Below are positions 34,490 through 43,718 of a stretch of 64,000 nucleotides of DNA, in pieces. Each line of letters opens with the position of its first letter. Position 1 is the first letter of the stretch. This stretch comes from Salinithrix halophila (GTDB lineage Bacteria; Bacillota; Bacilli; Thermoactinomycetales; DSM-45169): the NCBI RefSeq assembly GCF_042650125.1, contig NZ_JBHSAP010000015.1:496001-560000 (forward strand). The letters run 5' to 3'. The translations under genes and the position numbers were made by a program. The notes beneath the pieces were generated by a model. It was not told the DNA's origin. It saw nothing but the letters and a program-made list of their open reading frames with translations, and made no database searches.

Positions 34490-34602
34490 CTGTCGAAAAA
34501 GATCCCCTTTTGTTTGACCTTTCCGAACGAATGTTCTTGTATTTTGGCGTCGTTTCTTGTAAAATAAAGGTGTCCCTCGATACTCTCTTACTGCTGTGGA
34601 AG

Positions 34603-34629
34603 ACGGCTCCCGACCTGGGCCGTTTTTTT
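34603..34629 (+). terminator. Extra + strand terminator next to gltB
   Basis: An ACGG(C)TCCC/GGGCCGT stem is followed by seven T. It faces the end of gltB and has no intact + gene directly before it, so it may have served the second cta cluster before the island was inserted. Confidence 0.5.
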
Positions 34630-34643
34630 GTTTTGGTGAAGGA

Positions 34644-37600
34644 TTACTCTGTTGAAATAGCCGGATCCGCCTGAACTTTATGGGGGATAATCTGCATGAA
34701 ATGTACCTTCAAGCCTTGAAGGAGGGAGCCGATTTTATCGGCTTCTTTTTCTTGGCCGGTTTCAAGAAGCACTTGTTGGTAGGCGTCGAGCAGTTCGGTC
34801 AAATCGTTTTCTCCTGTATCGGACAGGGGTTGCAGGGTAACTTTAGCCCCTTTGGCGATGCGGCGGGCTAGAGCCGCTTCATCGAGGCCCATCTCTGGTA
34901 GCAGGCGGAGGTAGACGACACCCCCTGTCATGCCGGCGCAGATCCAGGGGCCGGGGTCCCCGAGGACAACTCCCCGTCCGTTAGTCATGTATTCGAAGGC
35001 GAAGCCTTTGATATTGGCTCGGGCGCCTAGAAGGCCGAAATTGTCTCGGAGTGATTCCCGGGGTTCACCGGCAATCAGGATGTCGGCTCCTGAAAGCCGG
35101 ATACCGGCACGGGAATCGGCATCCCCTTGAACGATGAAGAGGCCTTTCTGGGCGCCGTAACAGAAGCCCTTGCCTACGGAGCCGTTGATGTATCGGCGGT
35201 TGGCGCCGGGAGCTTTCAACACTGCGACGCGGCCGCCGAAAGAGGTCTTACCGACACCATCCTGGGCCCCCCCTTTTACGGTGACGGTGATCCCCTCGGT
35301 GTTAAAAGCGGCAAGGCCGTTTCCCGGTATGGATCCTTCAGCGAACTGAAGATGGACTCCGGAAAGGTTTTTGTAACTGCCATCCAGGTGGTTACGGACT
35401 CGGGCACCGGAGACATCTGCTGCCAGTACCCGGTGGGTGGCGTGAACGGGACCGTAGGAATGGGTGCCGGGTTGGCTGAAGGCAACGACATCCTTCTGTA
35501 CTCCTTCTCCTTCTGCCCCAGCGGCGATAAACAGGTTCGTTTCTTCTGCTTCTGTAGGGGTCTTCCGCTTCCAGCCATCGGGGACTGGTCGCAAGAGGTC
35601 GGCCAGGGAGAGGCGATCCAGAGCCCGTGTTTGAATCAATAAATCAGACCGGCCCACCATATCGGATAGTCGTTGGAAACCCAGTTGGGCGGTCAACTGG
35701 CGCACCTCATTCCCAAAAGCGGTGAACATGCGTTTTAAGCCAGCGACAGCGTGTTCGGGAACGCGGGGAACAAATCGGCGCAGGCCGTGTTCCTGGGCTT
35801 CCTCCTCGGTTTCAATCTGGGTGGCGATGCCCACGTGGCAGGTGTCCAAGTGACAGCCACGGCAAGTGGTGCAGCCGATGGCCAGCATCGCCAGTGTCCC
35901 AAACCCGATTCGATCTGCGCCCAGCAACACCAATTTAACTACGTCCAGACCGCTTTTTACCCCGCCGTCGGCCCAAATTTCCACCTGGTCCCGGATACCC
36001 GCCTCCACAAGGGCGACATGGGCTGCTTTAACCCCGATCTCCGCCGGTAAACCCACATGTTGCAAAGCGTGAATCCGGGCGGCTCCGGTACCGCCGTCAA
36101 AGCCGGACAGGGTGATGATATCAGCACCGGCCTTCACGATTCCGACGGCGATCGTCCCGATGTTGGGAACGATGGGTACCTTAACGATGACGCGAGCGTT
36201 ACGATTTGCGGTCTTCAATTCGGTGATAATCTGGGCCAGGTCCTCGATGGAATAGATGTCATGGTTATTGGAAGGGGAGATCAGGTCGGTTCCCGGAGTG
36301 GCGTTCCGCGCGGCTGCCACTTTGGCTGACACCTTTTTACCCGGGAGGTGTCCTCCTTCACCGGGTTTAGCGCCCTGACCGATCTTGATTTCCAGAATAT
36401 CAGCGGAATTGGCCAATTCGACATTGATCCCGAATCGTCCGGAAGCAATCTGGTGGCCCCGAGTTTTCCGGTAGCGGCCGTACATATCCTTGATCTCGCC
36501 GCCCTCGCCGTTGAGGCTGACCATGTTGAGCTGTTCCGCCGCTTCGGCGTAGGCGCGGAAGGCGGTTTCGTTTTGGGAACCGAAGGACATGGAGCTGATG
36601 ACGAAAGGGAGGTCATGCCCTCCAACCCCGATCTCCACCTGGTCGGGATGGATCGGGTTCTTTTGTGCCTTTGCCAGGCTTAGGTTGAGGTCCGTCACGT
36701 GGCGGAGGCTGAGGGGATCGTTGATTTCCAGTCCTTCCAGTTTCTCTTTGAAATCGTCATATTCGATGGAACCTTCCGCCACCTGGACGATGGACTTCCA
36801 GATTCGGGGCCATAGCTGAAAGGATCGCCCCGGACGTGCTTTTTCATTGGCCATTTCCTCGTAGCGGGCTTTTGAATCGGCGAGAAGATCAGCAAAAGTC
36901 GTTCCTGCCTCGGAGGAACCGGCATAATTGGCGATTTGAAGGATATCGGCCACTTCGGGAGCGAAGCCGATCGAAGAGAAGAGACGGGCGTAACCCCGCA
37001 ATTCGTGAATGCCGATGGTGGAGAAGATTTTCTCTAATCCTTTATTGATCGCTTCAAATAGGAGGCCTTCTTTCCTTTCCTCATCCTCCAGAATCGTGGC
37101 GAACATCAGGTAAGGGGAAACGGCATCCGCACCCAGCCCGAGGGCTACTGCTGTATCGTGCAGGTTACGAATGGCGCCGGAACGAAGGACCAATCCCGCC
37201 CGGCGGCGGAGGTTTTGCCCGCCGCCCCCAACTTCTGCCACTTTCAGGCTCTGATCCAGTTTGGAGACTGCTAGGTGAGGATCGAGGAAGAGGCGGTTTT
37301 CCTGATGGCAACCTGTGTCATCCAAAACGAGGAGGGTTTTTCCTTCCCGGATCGCCCGGACCGCCTGCTCCGCCAATTGGTCAAGGACTTCGGGAATGGA
37401 AAGGCCAAGGGGGAAATGGAGGGGGAGCACAGCTAGTTGATTATCGGCTTTAAATGTAGCCAGTAACTCTTCATAGGATAGGGTATCGAATTTTCGCCGA
37501 AGGGAAAGGCCCTGCTCCCCTTCGACCAGGATCGGGGAGGGGAGTTCCACCAGGATCTCCTCCGCTGGCGAACCCGTCAGAGGAGGACGGGTTCCGAGGA

Positions 37601-39161
37601 GAACACGGGTGGAAAAGTGCTCCTGTTCTCGTTCCCGATCAATGGCAGGGTTGGTGACGACAGCGACGCTTTCTTTGATATAGTCCGAAATATTGTGACG
37701 GTTTTTGGCCAGGGCGGCCAGAGGGGAATCGTGACCAAGGGAACGAATCGGGTCACTTCCGGTGTCGGCCATCTGTTCGACCAGTTTGATATGGTCCCTG
37801 TCCCAACCGTAGGCTGCATATTGACGGCCTGTGGGGACGGAGAGGTTGTAAATATCGCACTCCATTTCTTCGGGAGAGGCCAAGAATCGCTTGCGGCCTG
37901 AGAAAATCGTCCGTTTTTCAATGCGCTCAAACACTTTTCGCTGCAGGAGGTGGTGGGGGATGATTTTGACGTTGGGTTTTAGTTCGACCCCAACCGTTTC
38001 ACCAGGGGCGAGGGGCTTTGGTTCTGCCGTCATTTCATGAACGGGGATAATTCCTTGCTCTGAGGAAAAGTAAAGACAATGTTCGCTCTCCACCTGCCAA
38101 AGGGGCCGCAAGCCGAGAGCGTCAACACTAAAGGCACACTCATCTCCATATCGGGAAACGATCCCAGCCGGTCCCTGGGCGAAAGGTCCCCAGGTCTGCC
38201 TCAGCCAGGCATAAAGATCCTGTATAGCCTCCGGCAGGTTGCCGATCTCATGCACAATGGTGGGAAACACCGTCTCAATCGCCTCGAACAGGGTGAAGCG
38301 GTAGCGATGGATCAGGGTTTCAACCACTCGGTTCAAATCTTGGGAATCACTTCCGTTATCGGCCAGCGGGACGCCGATCATCCGTGCTTCGTCCCGGAGT
38401 TTGCGTATCGTGTTGATTTCCCCATTGTGCCCTAGGACAGAAAAAGGCTGGACGCGGAAAAAGTTGGAGAGCGTATTGGTGGAGTATCGGTTATGGCCAA
38501 TGGTAACGGTTGATTGGAATTCCGCTTTGGTTAGATCATGAAAATACTTGGGCAACAGACTGGCGGCCCCCATCACCTTGTAGACGGCAGTCCGTTCGCT
38601 GATGGAAGCTGCCTGGACGGGCATTTCTTCCTCGATCTCTACTGTCAGGCTAAAAAGGCGAGCGGAAAGGTTTCCCGGAGTCTCCGTATCCGCTTTCAAA
38701 CCCAGCTGCCAAAAAAGCGGCTCATCGGCACGTCCGTTGGGGCCCAAGACATCGCTGTTGACGGCTCCCGCCTCTTCGAGAAGGAGTTCTAGCCCGCAGT
38801 CCATCAGCTTCTGTCGGATTTTTTCCTGGATGGAGCCGACGGGCTTTTCCGTCCCACAGGGAATAAAAAAATGGGCGACAACAAATTTGGAGGAATAGGC
38901 GAGTGCGGCATCCATTCCGGAACGGGCCAATTTTTGAGCCCACAGTGTCCGTGGGATGTCTGTCAAGATCCCACACCCGTCCCCTTCGCCGTTGATAAAA
39001 CCGGATCGGTGTTCCATCTTGATGAGGGCCTCGATGGTGTTTCGCATGTTTTGGTGGGTAGGATTTCCGTCCTTTTCAATAACGGCCACGATCCCGCAGC
39101 TGTCATGCTCATCGGCCAGCAGATTTCGAAAGCGTCCCAGTTCAGTCTGGATTTTCTGCAT
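34644..39161 (-). CDS. gltB: Glutamate synthase large subunit
   Basis: A 1505-residue alpha subunit (called gltA in Bacillus). It hydrolyses glutamine and transfers the ammonia to 2-oxoglutarate, giving two glutamates. Order: a short propeptide, Cys22 as amidotransferase nucleophile (DEHDSCGIVAVI), the type II amidotransferase domain to about 400, a central domain, the FMN domain (GGEGGEIKDMYGRYRKTRGH region, VGGHDLPFVISSMSFGS), the 3Fe-4S motif with C-x5-C-x4-C spacing in CTTCRGCHLDTC, and the C-terminal beta helix. GGAGGTG precedes the ATG. The NADPH-binding small subunit gltD is not adjacent; the AT-rich island lies directly downstream instead. Confidence 0.96.
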   Translation of the reverse strand: MQKIQTELGRFRNLLADEHDSCGIVAVIEKDGNPTHQNMRNTIEALIKMEHRSGFINGEGDGCGILTDIPRTLWAQKLARSGMDAALAYSSKFVVAHFFIPCGTEKPVGSIQEKIRQKLMDCGLELLLEEAGAVNSDVLGPNGRADEPLFWQLGLKADTETPGNLSARLFSLTVEIEEEMPVQAASISERTAVYKVMGAASLLPKYFHDLTKAEFQSTVTIGHNRYSTNTLSNFFRVQPFSVLGHNGEINTIRKLRDEARMIGVPLADNGSDSQDLNRVVETLIHRYRFTLFEAIETVFPTIVHEIGNLPEAIQDLYAWLRQTWGPFAQGPAGIVSRYGDECAFSVDALGLRPLWQVESEHCLYFSSEQGIIPVHEMTAEPKPLAPGETVGVELKPNVKIIPHHLLQRKVFERIEKRTIFSGRKRFLASPEEMECDIYNLSVPTGRQYAAYGWDRDHIKLVEQMADTGSDPIRSLGHDSPLAALAKNRHNISDYIKESVAVVTNPAIDREREQEHFSTRVLLGTRPPLTGSPAEEILVELPSPILVEGEQGLSLRRKFDTLSYEELLATFKADNQLAVLPLHFPLGLSIPEVLDQLAEQAVRAIREGKTLLVLDDTGCHQENRLFLDPHLAVSKLDQSLKVAEVGGGGQNLRRRAGLVLRSGAIRNLHDTAVALGLGADAVSPYLMFATILEDEERKEGLLFEAINKGLEKIFSTIGIHELRGYARLFSSIGFAPEVADILQIANYAGSSEAGTTFADLLADSKARYEEMANEKARPGRSFQLWPRIWKSIVQVAEGSIEYDDFKEKLEGLEINDPLSLRHVTDLNLSLAKAQKNPIHPDQVEIGVGGHDLPFVISSMSFGSQNETAFRAYAEAAEQLNMVSLNGEGGEIKDMYGRYRKTRGHQIASGRFGINVELANSADILEIKIGQGAKPGEGGHLPGKKVSAKVAAARNATPGTDLISPSNNHDIYSIEDLAQIITELKTANRNARVIVKVPIVPNIGTIAVGIVKAGADIITLSGFDGGTGAARIHALQHVGLPAEIGVKAAHVALVEAGIRDQVEIWADGGVKSGLDVVKLVLLGADRIGFGTLAMLAIGCTTCRGCHLDTCHVGIATQIETEEEAQEHGLRRFVPRVPEHAVAGLKRMFTAFGNEVRQLTAQLGFQRLSDMVGRSDLLIQTRALDRLSLADLLRPVPDGWKRKTPTEAEETNLFIAAGAEGEGVQKDVVAFSQPGTHSYGPVHATHRVLAADVSGARVRNHLDGSYKNLSGVHLQFAEGSIPGNGLAAFNTEGITVTVKGGAQDGVGKTSFGGRVAVLKAPGANRRYINGSVGKGFCYGAQKGLFIVQGDADSRAGIRLSGADILIAGEPRESLRDNFGLLGARANIKGFAFEYMTNGRGVVLGDPGPWICAGMTGGVVYLRLLPEMGLDEAALARRIAKGAKVTLQPLSDTGENDLTELLDAYQQVLLETGQEKEADKIGSLLQGLKVHFMQIIPHKVQADPAISTE

Positions 39162-39431
39162 GAATAAACACCTCCGGCGGTTGGAACCTGTCGTACCGTC
39201 TCCTCATCATTAAAAATCCGGATAGAACCGGCCTGAAAGGTCAAAAAAAACAGGGAAAAAAGTAAATATAGAATATCATGAATCCTTTGACACAACAAGG
39301 GCAGGGTTGTGTGTTTATTCAATAATAGGAATCTTTATGAAGTAGATGATATGCGAGATCGATCCTCCTGAAGGGTTGAAGGTTACACGTGATCAGGATG
39401 AAAGAGGATACGGAAGGGCTAAGGTAGGAAA

Positions 39432-39471
39432 AGAAGTCGGTCCTTGCCCCTGAAAGGGAAGGCCGACTTCT
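39432..39471 (-). terminator. Hairpin downstream of the globin gene
   Basis: A nine-bp AGAAGTCGG/CCGACTTCT stem with further inner pairing (CCTT/AAGG, CCC/GGG). On the minus strand it is followed by a short TTTT, so it probably ends the hemL-globin transcript before the gltB promoter region. Confidence 0.6.
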
Positions 39472-39500
39472 GATCAAAGATCTATTCGGGAGAGGCGAAA

Positions 39501-39526
39501 CCCCGGTTGTTGCGGGGATCTTTTTT
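39501..39526 (+). terminator. Terminator-like hairpin on the + strand without a + gene
   Basis: CCCCG/CGGGG with a seven-base loop and then ATCTTTTTT. No + strand coding region ends here, so it either belongs to a small transcript from 39170-39500 or is fortuitous. Confidence 0.45.
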
Positions 39527-39535
39527 ATGCCGTGA

Positions 39536-39937
39536 TCAGTTGGTGTCGCGCTCATCTGCATTCGGTCTATTTACCATATGGGCGGCAGTGAAGCAGAGTC
39601 GGCTCCACATTTCTTCTCGGATCGGGCCGGTGATTCCGGCGTCATCCAGGGCGGCGGCCATATTGTGGAGCCAGGCTTCCGCCCGTTCCGGTGTGATCGG
39701 AAAGGGCAAATGGCGGGCACGCATACGGGGATGACCGTATAATTCCGTGTACAGGGCCGGACCGCCGAAAAACTGGGTGAGAAAACGGCGTTGTTTTTCC
39801 ATAGTCGGGCGTATATCCTCGGGAAAGAGGGGGGAGAGCAAAGGGTCCTTCTGTACCCGGGGATAAAAGGACTCAACGATCCGTCGAATCGTCGGATCCC
39901 CCCCTATCCGCTCATATAAGGTAATCGGTTCAGTCAT
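39536..39937 (-). CDS. yjbI: Group II truncated hemoglobin (YjbI/trHbO type)
   Basis: A 133-residue 2-over-2 globin. It keeps the N-terminal TLYERIGG, a B10 Tyr in VESFYPRV, the FFGGP turn, and the proximal His76 in RMRARHLPFPI typical of group II. These proteins bind oxygen or handle reactive nitrogen and oxygen species. It lies 24 bases after hemL on the same strand, so heme synthesis and a heme protein are likely co-expressed. GGAGGG precedes the ATG. Confidence 0.9.
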   Translation of the reverse strand: MTEPITLYERIGGDPTIRRIVESFYPRVQKDPLLSPLFPEDIRPTMEKQRRFLTQFFGGPALYTELYGHPRMRARHLPFPITPERAEAWLHNMAAALDDAGITGPIREEMWSRLCFTAAHMVNRPNADERDTN

Positions 39938-39961
39938 ACGGATCCCTCCGATGGATGGTTC

Positions 39962-41257
39962 TTAGGTGTGCACCATAGCGTGGAAGGCTCTTTCCACCGC
40001 CTTTAGAGTGTGCTCCAAATCTTCCTCCGTATGAGCGGTGGTCAGGAACCAGGCCTCATATTTGGAAGGGGCAAGATAGACACCTTCTGCTAGCATCAGG
40101 CGGAAGAAGTGGGCAAAGGATTCGCTGTCTGCCCTTTGGGCTCCGTCGTAGTCAGTAACGGGGGAATCCGTGAAATAAACCGTAAGCGCCCCGGCTTTCC
40201 GGTTAACCTGGACAGGGAGGCCTGCTGATTGGGCGTGTTGCAGGATCCCCTCTTCGAGAAGTCGACCTTTCCGGTCCAATTCTTCATAGGTGCCGGGCTC
40301 CGCCAATGCTTCCAGGCAGGCGATTCCGGCAGCGATGGAAAGCGGATTACCAGCCATAGTACCCGCTTGGTAAGTGGGGCCTGTGGGAGCCACTTTCTCC
40401 ATAAGGGACTGCTTCCCGCCGTAAGCACCGATGGGAAGACCTCCTCCGATGATCTTGCCGAGGGCGGTCAGATCAGGTTCCACTCCATACAAAGTTTGTA
40501 CCCCGCCATAATGGAAACGGAAAGCCGTAATCACTTCGTCGTAAATGACGAGGGAGCCAGCATCATGGGCCTGTCGATTGACGGACTCCAGAAACCCAGG
40601 GGCGGGCTCTACAATCCCGAAATTCCCGACTAGGGGCTCTACTAACACGGCGGCTACCTCGTGTCCCCATTTGTCGAGGGCTTCTCCGAGGGCATCCGGA
40701 TCATTGAAGGGGACGGTGATTACTTCCTGGGCAATACTTTGGGGGATACCAGCGGAATCTGGCGTTCCTAAAGTTGAGGGGCCGGAACCGGCTGCCACCA
40801 GGACCAAGTCGGAATGGCCGTGGTAGCATCCCGCAAACTTGATAATCTTATCCCTGCCCGTAACAGCCCGAGCGAGGCGAATCGTGCTCATCACTGCTTC
40901 TGTACCGCTGTTGACAAACCGGATTTGTTCCATGGAAGGAATCGCATCCCGCAACATTCGGGCAAAATAGACTTCCTTCTCCGTCGGTGTGCCAAAAAGA
41001 ACCCCCTCCGTGGCGGTTTCTCGGATGGCTTGAGTAACGCCGGGGTGTGCGTGGCCTAAAATGATGGGGCCGAAAGCGGCCAGGTAGTCGATGTACCGAT
41101 TGCCGTCCTCATCAAAGAAATGAGCGCCAGCTGCGCTTTTCATATAGACGGGATGCTCCATCCCCACCGCCTTGAAGGAACGGGACGGGCTGTTGACACC
41201 CCCGACAATGAGGTCCATCGCTTCTCTATGTAATAATTTCGAACGGGAATGCTCCAC
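39962..41257 (-). CDS. hemL: Glutamate-1-semialdehyde 2,1-aminomutase
   Basis: This PLP enzyme converts glutamate-1-semialdehyde to 5-aminolevulinate in the C5 heme pathway. The 431-residue protein shows the family start GGVNSPSRSFKAVG, NSGTEAVMSTIRLAR, the PLP Asp in VIYDEVITAFRF and the Schiff-base Lys268 in LGKIIGGGLPIGAYGG. It is closest in style to the second Bacillus paralogue, GsaB, and is not inside a hemA-X-C-D-B operon here. GTG 41257 is preceded by AAAGGAGGA. Confidence 0.94.
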   Translation of the reverse strand: MEHSRSKLLHREAMDLIVGGVNSPSRSFKAVGMEHPVYMKSAAGAHFFDEDGNRYIDYLAAFGPIILGHAHPGVTQAIRETATEGVLFGTPTEKEVYFARMLRDAIPSMEQIRFVNSGTEAVMSTIRLARAVTGRDKIIKFAGCYHGHSDLVLVAAGSGPSTLGTPDSAGIPQSIAQEVITVPFNDPDALGEALDKWGHEVAAVLVEPLVGNFGIVEPAPGFLESVNRQAHDAGSLVIYDEVITAFRFHYGGVQTLYGVEPDLTALGKIIGGGLPIGAYGGKQSLMEKVAPTGPTYQAGTMAGNPLSIAAGIACLEALAEPGTYEELDRKGRLLEEGILQHAQSAGLPVQVNRKAGALTVYFTDSPVTDYDGAQRADSESFAHFFRLMLAEGVYLAPSKYEAWFLTTAHTEEDLEHTLKAVERAFHAMVHT

Positions 41258-41460
41258 GATTACTTCCTCCTTTTTCTCTGACCCTTCTTATTCTATCAAA
41301 GAACCCCGCAAAGGGAATATCGCATATATACAGGGGAAACCGGGAATAGATCTACCATTGGAAGTAGGCTTTATCGAAGGGCAGGAGGCACCCTGAGAGA
41401 CGGAGGAAGGTGGAGACGATCCGAGGGGTGCAGGATGGGATCACCAAAAAAGACGGATAG

Positions 41461-41482
41461 GCTGGGCTTGCCCGGCTTTTTT
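41461..41482 (+). terminator. Terminator in the leader of the DUF1835 gene
   Basis: GCTGGG/CCCGGC with a four-base loop and six T. It is only 45 bases upstream of the DUF1835 start codon on the same strand, so it either ends a short upstream transcript (from about 41300) or acts as an attenuator. Confidence 0.65.
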
Positions 41483-41526
41483 GATGGAGTGGCAGAACTC
41501 ACTAGATAAAGAAGGGGAGAAGGAAG

Positions 41527-42483
41527 ATGATCCATATTGTTAACGGCGATCATTGGGCCGATGTACTGCGCGATTGTGAACCGCTTCGGGGAGAAGTTTT
41601 TGTCTGGCGGGAAATGGTCGATTTTGGGCCTTTTTCCCCAGATTGGGATGAAACCGAACAGGCTGGGGCGAGAGCAACTTATTTTGAAGAGCGGCTCGGG
41701 ATCCCTGCTGGGCAGATGAAGATGGTGCTTACTTATCAGGAGCAACGATTGAAACGGTTGCCGAGCACTTCCCGCATTGTCCTCTGGTTTAAGCCCAATC
41801 GTCATGATCAGTTGATGCTCCTGTATCTTCTTTTCCGGATTCGCAACCTGGATCATTCGCGGCTGGAGCTGGTGACGATTCCGGAGGACCTAACGTTGGC
41901 AAATGCTTCTCCCCTAGCAGTGGAACGCATTTTTAACGAACGCCTTCCTCTGGGGGTTGAACATTTGGAGGAGGGAGCAGAGGCTTGGCAAGATTATATC
42001 TCCCCCGTCCCCAGGGGTATGGTTGAGCGGGCAAGCTGGGAGAACCTGCTTTTCCCTTACCTCGGAGAGGCATTCCAGATGAATATGGAATACTTCCCGT
42101 CTCAGCAAAACGGTTTGAATGCAGTGGAAGAGCTTTCTCTTACACTGATCCGGAACGGAGTGGATACATTCCAGAATCTGTTTGGAGAGGTGGCGGCAGC
42201 AAGACCGGGGGACGGATTAAATGCAGTCCATTTCGCCGCTATCATTAACGAACTGGGTTCTGCCAACGGTGCTTTATTGGATACCGTTGACGGGCTGTCT
42301 GGAAAAGAAGTTCTCGGTGAAAACGATCGGCTGCAACTTACCCCCCTTGGTAAGCGGATCCTGGAAGGAGAAACGGATCGGATCCGAACAACAGGGATCG
42401 ACTGGTGGGTAGGGGGCGTTCATTTGGCAGAAGACCGTTGGCGACGGGACCAGGATGGATGTTTGGTTGAACAGCAAGTTTAA
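41527..42483 (+). CDS. DUF1835 domain protein
   Basis: A 318-residue protein. The N-terminal DUF1835 domain starts at residue 1 (MIHIVNGDHWADVLRD, then GEVFVWREMVDFGPFSPDW), and the rest contains a DUF3658-like region ending in PLGKRILEG. Neither domain has a known activity; the family is common in Bacillales. Ribosome site GGGGAGAAGG. It is a single gene preceded by a leader terminator. Confidence 0.82.
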   Translation: MIHIVNGDHWADVLRDCEPLRGEVFVWREMVDFGPFSPDWDETEQAGARATYFEERLGIPAGQMKMVLTYQEQRLKRLPSTSRIVLWFKPNRHDQLMLLYLLFRIRNLDHSRLELVTIPEDLTLANASPLAVERIFNERLPLGVEHLEEGAEAWQDYISPVPRGMVERASWENLLFPYLGEAFQMNMEYFPSQQNGLNAVEELSLTLIRNGVDTFQNLFGEVAAARPGDGLNAVHFAAIINELGSANGALLDTVDGLSGKEVLGENDRLQLTPLGKRILEGETDRIRTTGIDWWVGGVHLAEDRWRRDQDGCLVEQQV

Positions 42484-42582
42484 AGGGATGGTATTTATCA
42501 AACTCCCTGGGATGCATATCTTTCCTTTTTGGGAGGAAACTGAAAGGTGAGTACAGGATATCGGTTGAAAGGAGGGAAACCT

Positions 42583-42765
42583 TTGACGGAAAAAGATATC
42601 GAGAGAAACGATTACGAAACGAAAAACGAAGAAAATATCAATAGTAACGTCCAGTTTGCCTATGAACAAAGTGGAGAACTGACGGATATGGATGTAGAAA
42701 AAGGCCGTAGGGATATGTCCGAGGAATATGGGGCCGATGCAAAAAAGAACGAGAAGAAGCAATAA
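42583..42765 (+). CDS. Small acidic hydrophilic protein, unknown
   Basis: A 60-residue, highly charged peptide (MTEKDIERNDYETKNEENIN at the start, KKNEKKQ at the end). TTG 42583 follows GAAAGGAGGG at ideal spacing, which is better than the GTG 12 codons upstream, and a perfect terminator follows 1 base after the stop region. No family recognised; such peptides are common among sporulation-expressed small proteins, but nothing here proves that. Confidence 0.6.
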   Translation: MTEKDIERNDYETKNEENINSNVQFAYEQSGELTDMDVEKGRRDMSEEYGADAKKNEKKQ

Positions 42766-42766
42766 A

Positions 42767-42797
42767 AAACAGCCCGCGTTAACGCGGGCTGTTTTAT
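42767..42797. terminator. Bidirectional terminator between convergent genes
   Basis: A perfect palindrome AAAACAGCCCGCGTT/AACGCGGGCTGTTTT, with A on one side and TTTTATT on the other. It can serve both the small + gene and yndM on the minus strand. Confidence 0.88.
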
Positions 42798-42843
42798 TAG
42801 GAGCAAAAAATGCGGCAAATCAGCCGCACATAAAGAAAGTTGT

Positions 42844-43200
42844 TCAACCGGCTCCTTTATAAGTACGGCCCGACTTAAGCAGCCAAAGGTGCTGAAAATA
42901 TTCGGTCACCGCCAGGATAAAGGCTGTAAGCAGGGCTCCAGTCATCGTCACACGGGCCCCTTCAAAGAAGGTTCCGCTGAAGAGAAGAACGAGAACAGCG
43001 GCAACGAAGTCCATGGAATTATTGATCCAGAAGACCCCTCTTCGAAGAAAGAGAACTTCCATGAAATGGGCCAATACAGCTAAGATAATTCCAACGATGA
43101 TCGGTTGTACCCAGTTAGGGTAATAAACCCCCTCAAATAAAAACATGGAGATCCACACAACGAGAGGGCAGATGATTAGTTTGGCAATCAATCCAGCCAC
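42844..43200 (-). CDS. YndM/DUF2512 family membrane protein
   Basis: A 118-residue protein with four membrane helices (about 5-25, 35-53, 63-83 and 88-108), matching DUF2512/YndM of Bacillus: VAGLIAKLIICPLVVW, NWVQPIIVGIILAVLAH and NNSMDFVAAVLVLLF. Function unknown. GTG 43200 is five bases after GGGGGAG; a longer start at 43221 lacks a site. Confidence 0.8.
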   Translation of the reverse strand: MAGLIAKLIICPLVVWISMFLFEGVYYPNWVQPIIVGIILAVLAHFMEVLFLRRGVFWINNSMDFVAAVLVLLFSGTFFEGARVTMTGALLTAFILAVTEYFQHLWLLKSGRTYKGAG

Positions 43201-43347
43201 TGAGACTCCCCCTTTTTCCACCTTCAGAGTTCCCCCTGAGACAGGATGTTATACATCGCGGGGCACTAGTGGTCGATAGTTGGATGGATCAAAGGAGGGC
43301 TGGGCACCCTATTTTCGTTGCATGGTTTAAAAGGGGTGGGAACTTCA

Positions 43348-43506
43348 ATGGATCAGGAAAACCAGAAGGAAAAGAAGACCAAAGAAACAGCGGATGAGGC
43401 TGCCTATTTGCAAAAGCAAGTGTACGACGGACCCTTAAGCGCCATGGAAAAGGAAGGAAGACTCAAAGAGTACCCTTCAGAAAGGAAAGACAAGGGAGGG
43501 GGCTAA
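43348..43506 (+). CDS. Small charged protein, unknown
   Basis: A 52-residue hydrophilic peptide (starts MDQENQKEKKTKETADEAAY) behind GGGGTGGG at seven bases from ATG 43348. No family recognised. It resembles the peptide at 42583 in size and charge but not in sequence. Confidence 0.5.
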   Translation: MDQENQKEKKTKETADEAAYLQKQVYDGPLSAMEKEGRLKEYPSERKDKGGG

Positions 43507-43509
43507 GGT

Positions 43510-43718
43510 CATTTAAACAGCGATAGTCTGTGGGGATGCCAACGTTGTCAGTGTTTCCGCATCGATCAGCCGAGGCGATCCGTCAAGGATACCTGCCGAT
43601 TAGCCTATGTAGTGTGGCATAGAAGGAAAGACTATTCTCATCAATCGGGTAAATAGACGATTTTTTAAGCCGCCATAAGCCCCTAGCATTTCACGAGGAG
43701 GGATGCGTCGGCTTTTTT
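43510..43718 (+). ncRNA. Intergenic region with terminator, possible small RNA
   Basis: The 340 bases between 43507 and 43846 contain no credible gene. A terminator (AAGCCG 43667-43672 with CGGCTT 43709-43714, then T) ends the first 200 bases, and the pseudokinase gene starts 130 bases later. This suggests a short transcript, or a long 3' untranslated part of the 52-residue gene. No known RNA family recognised. Confidence 0.3.
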
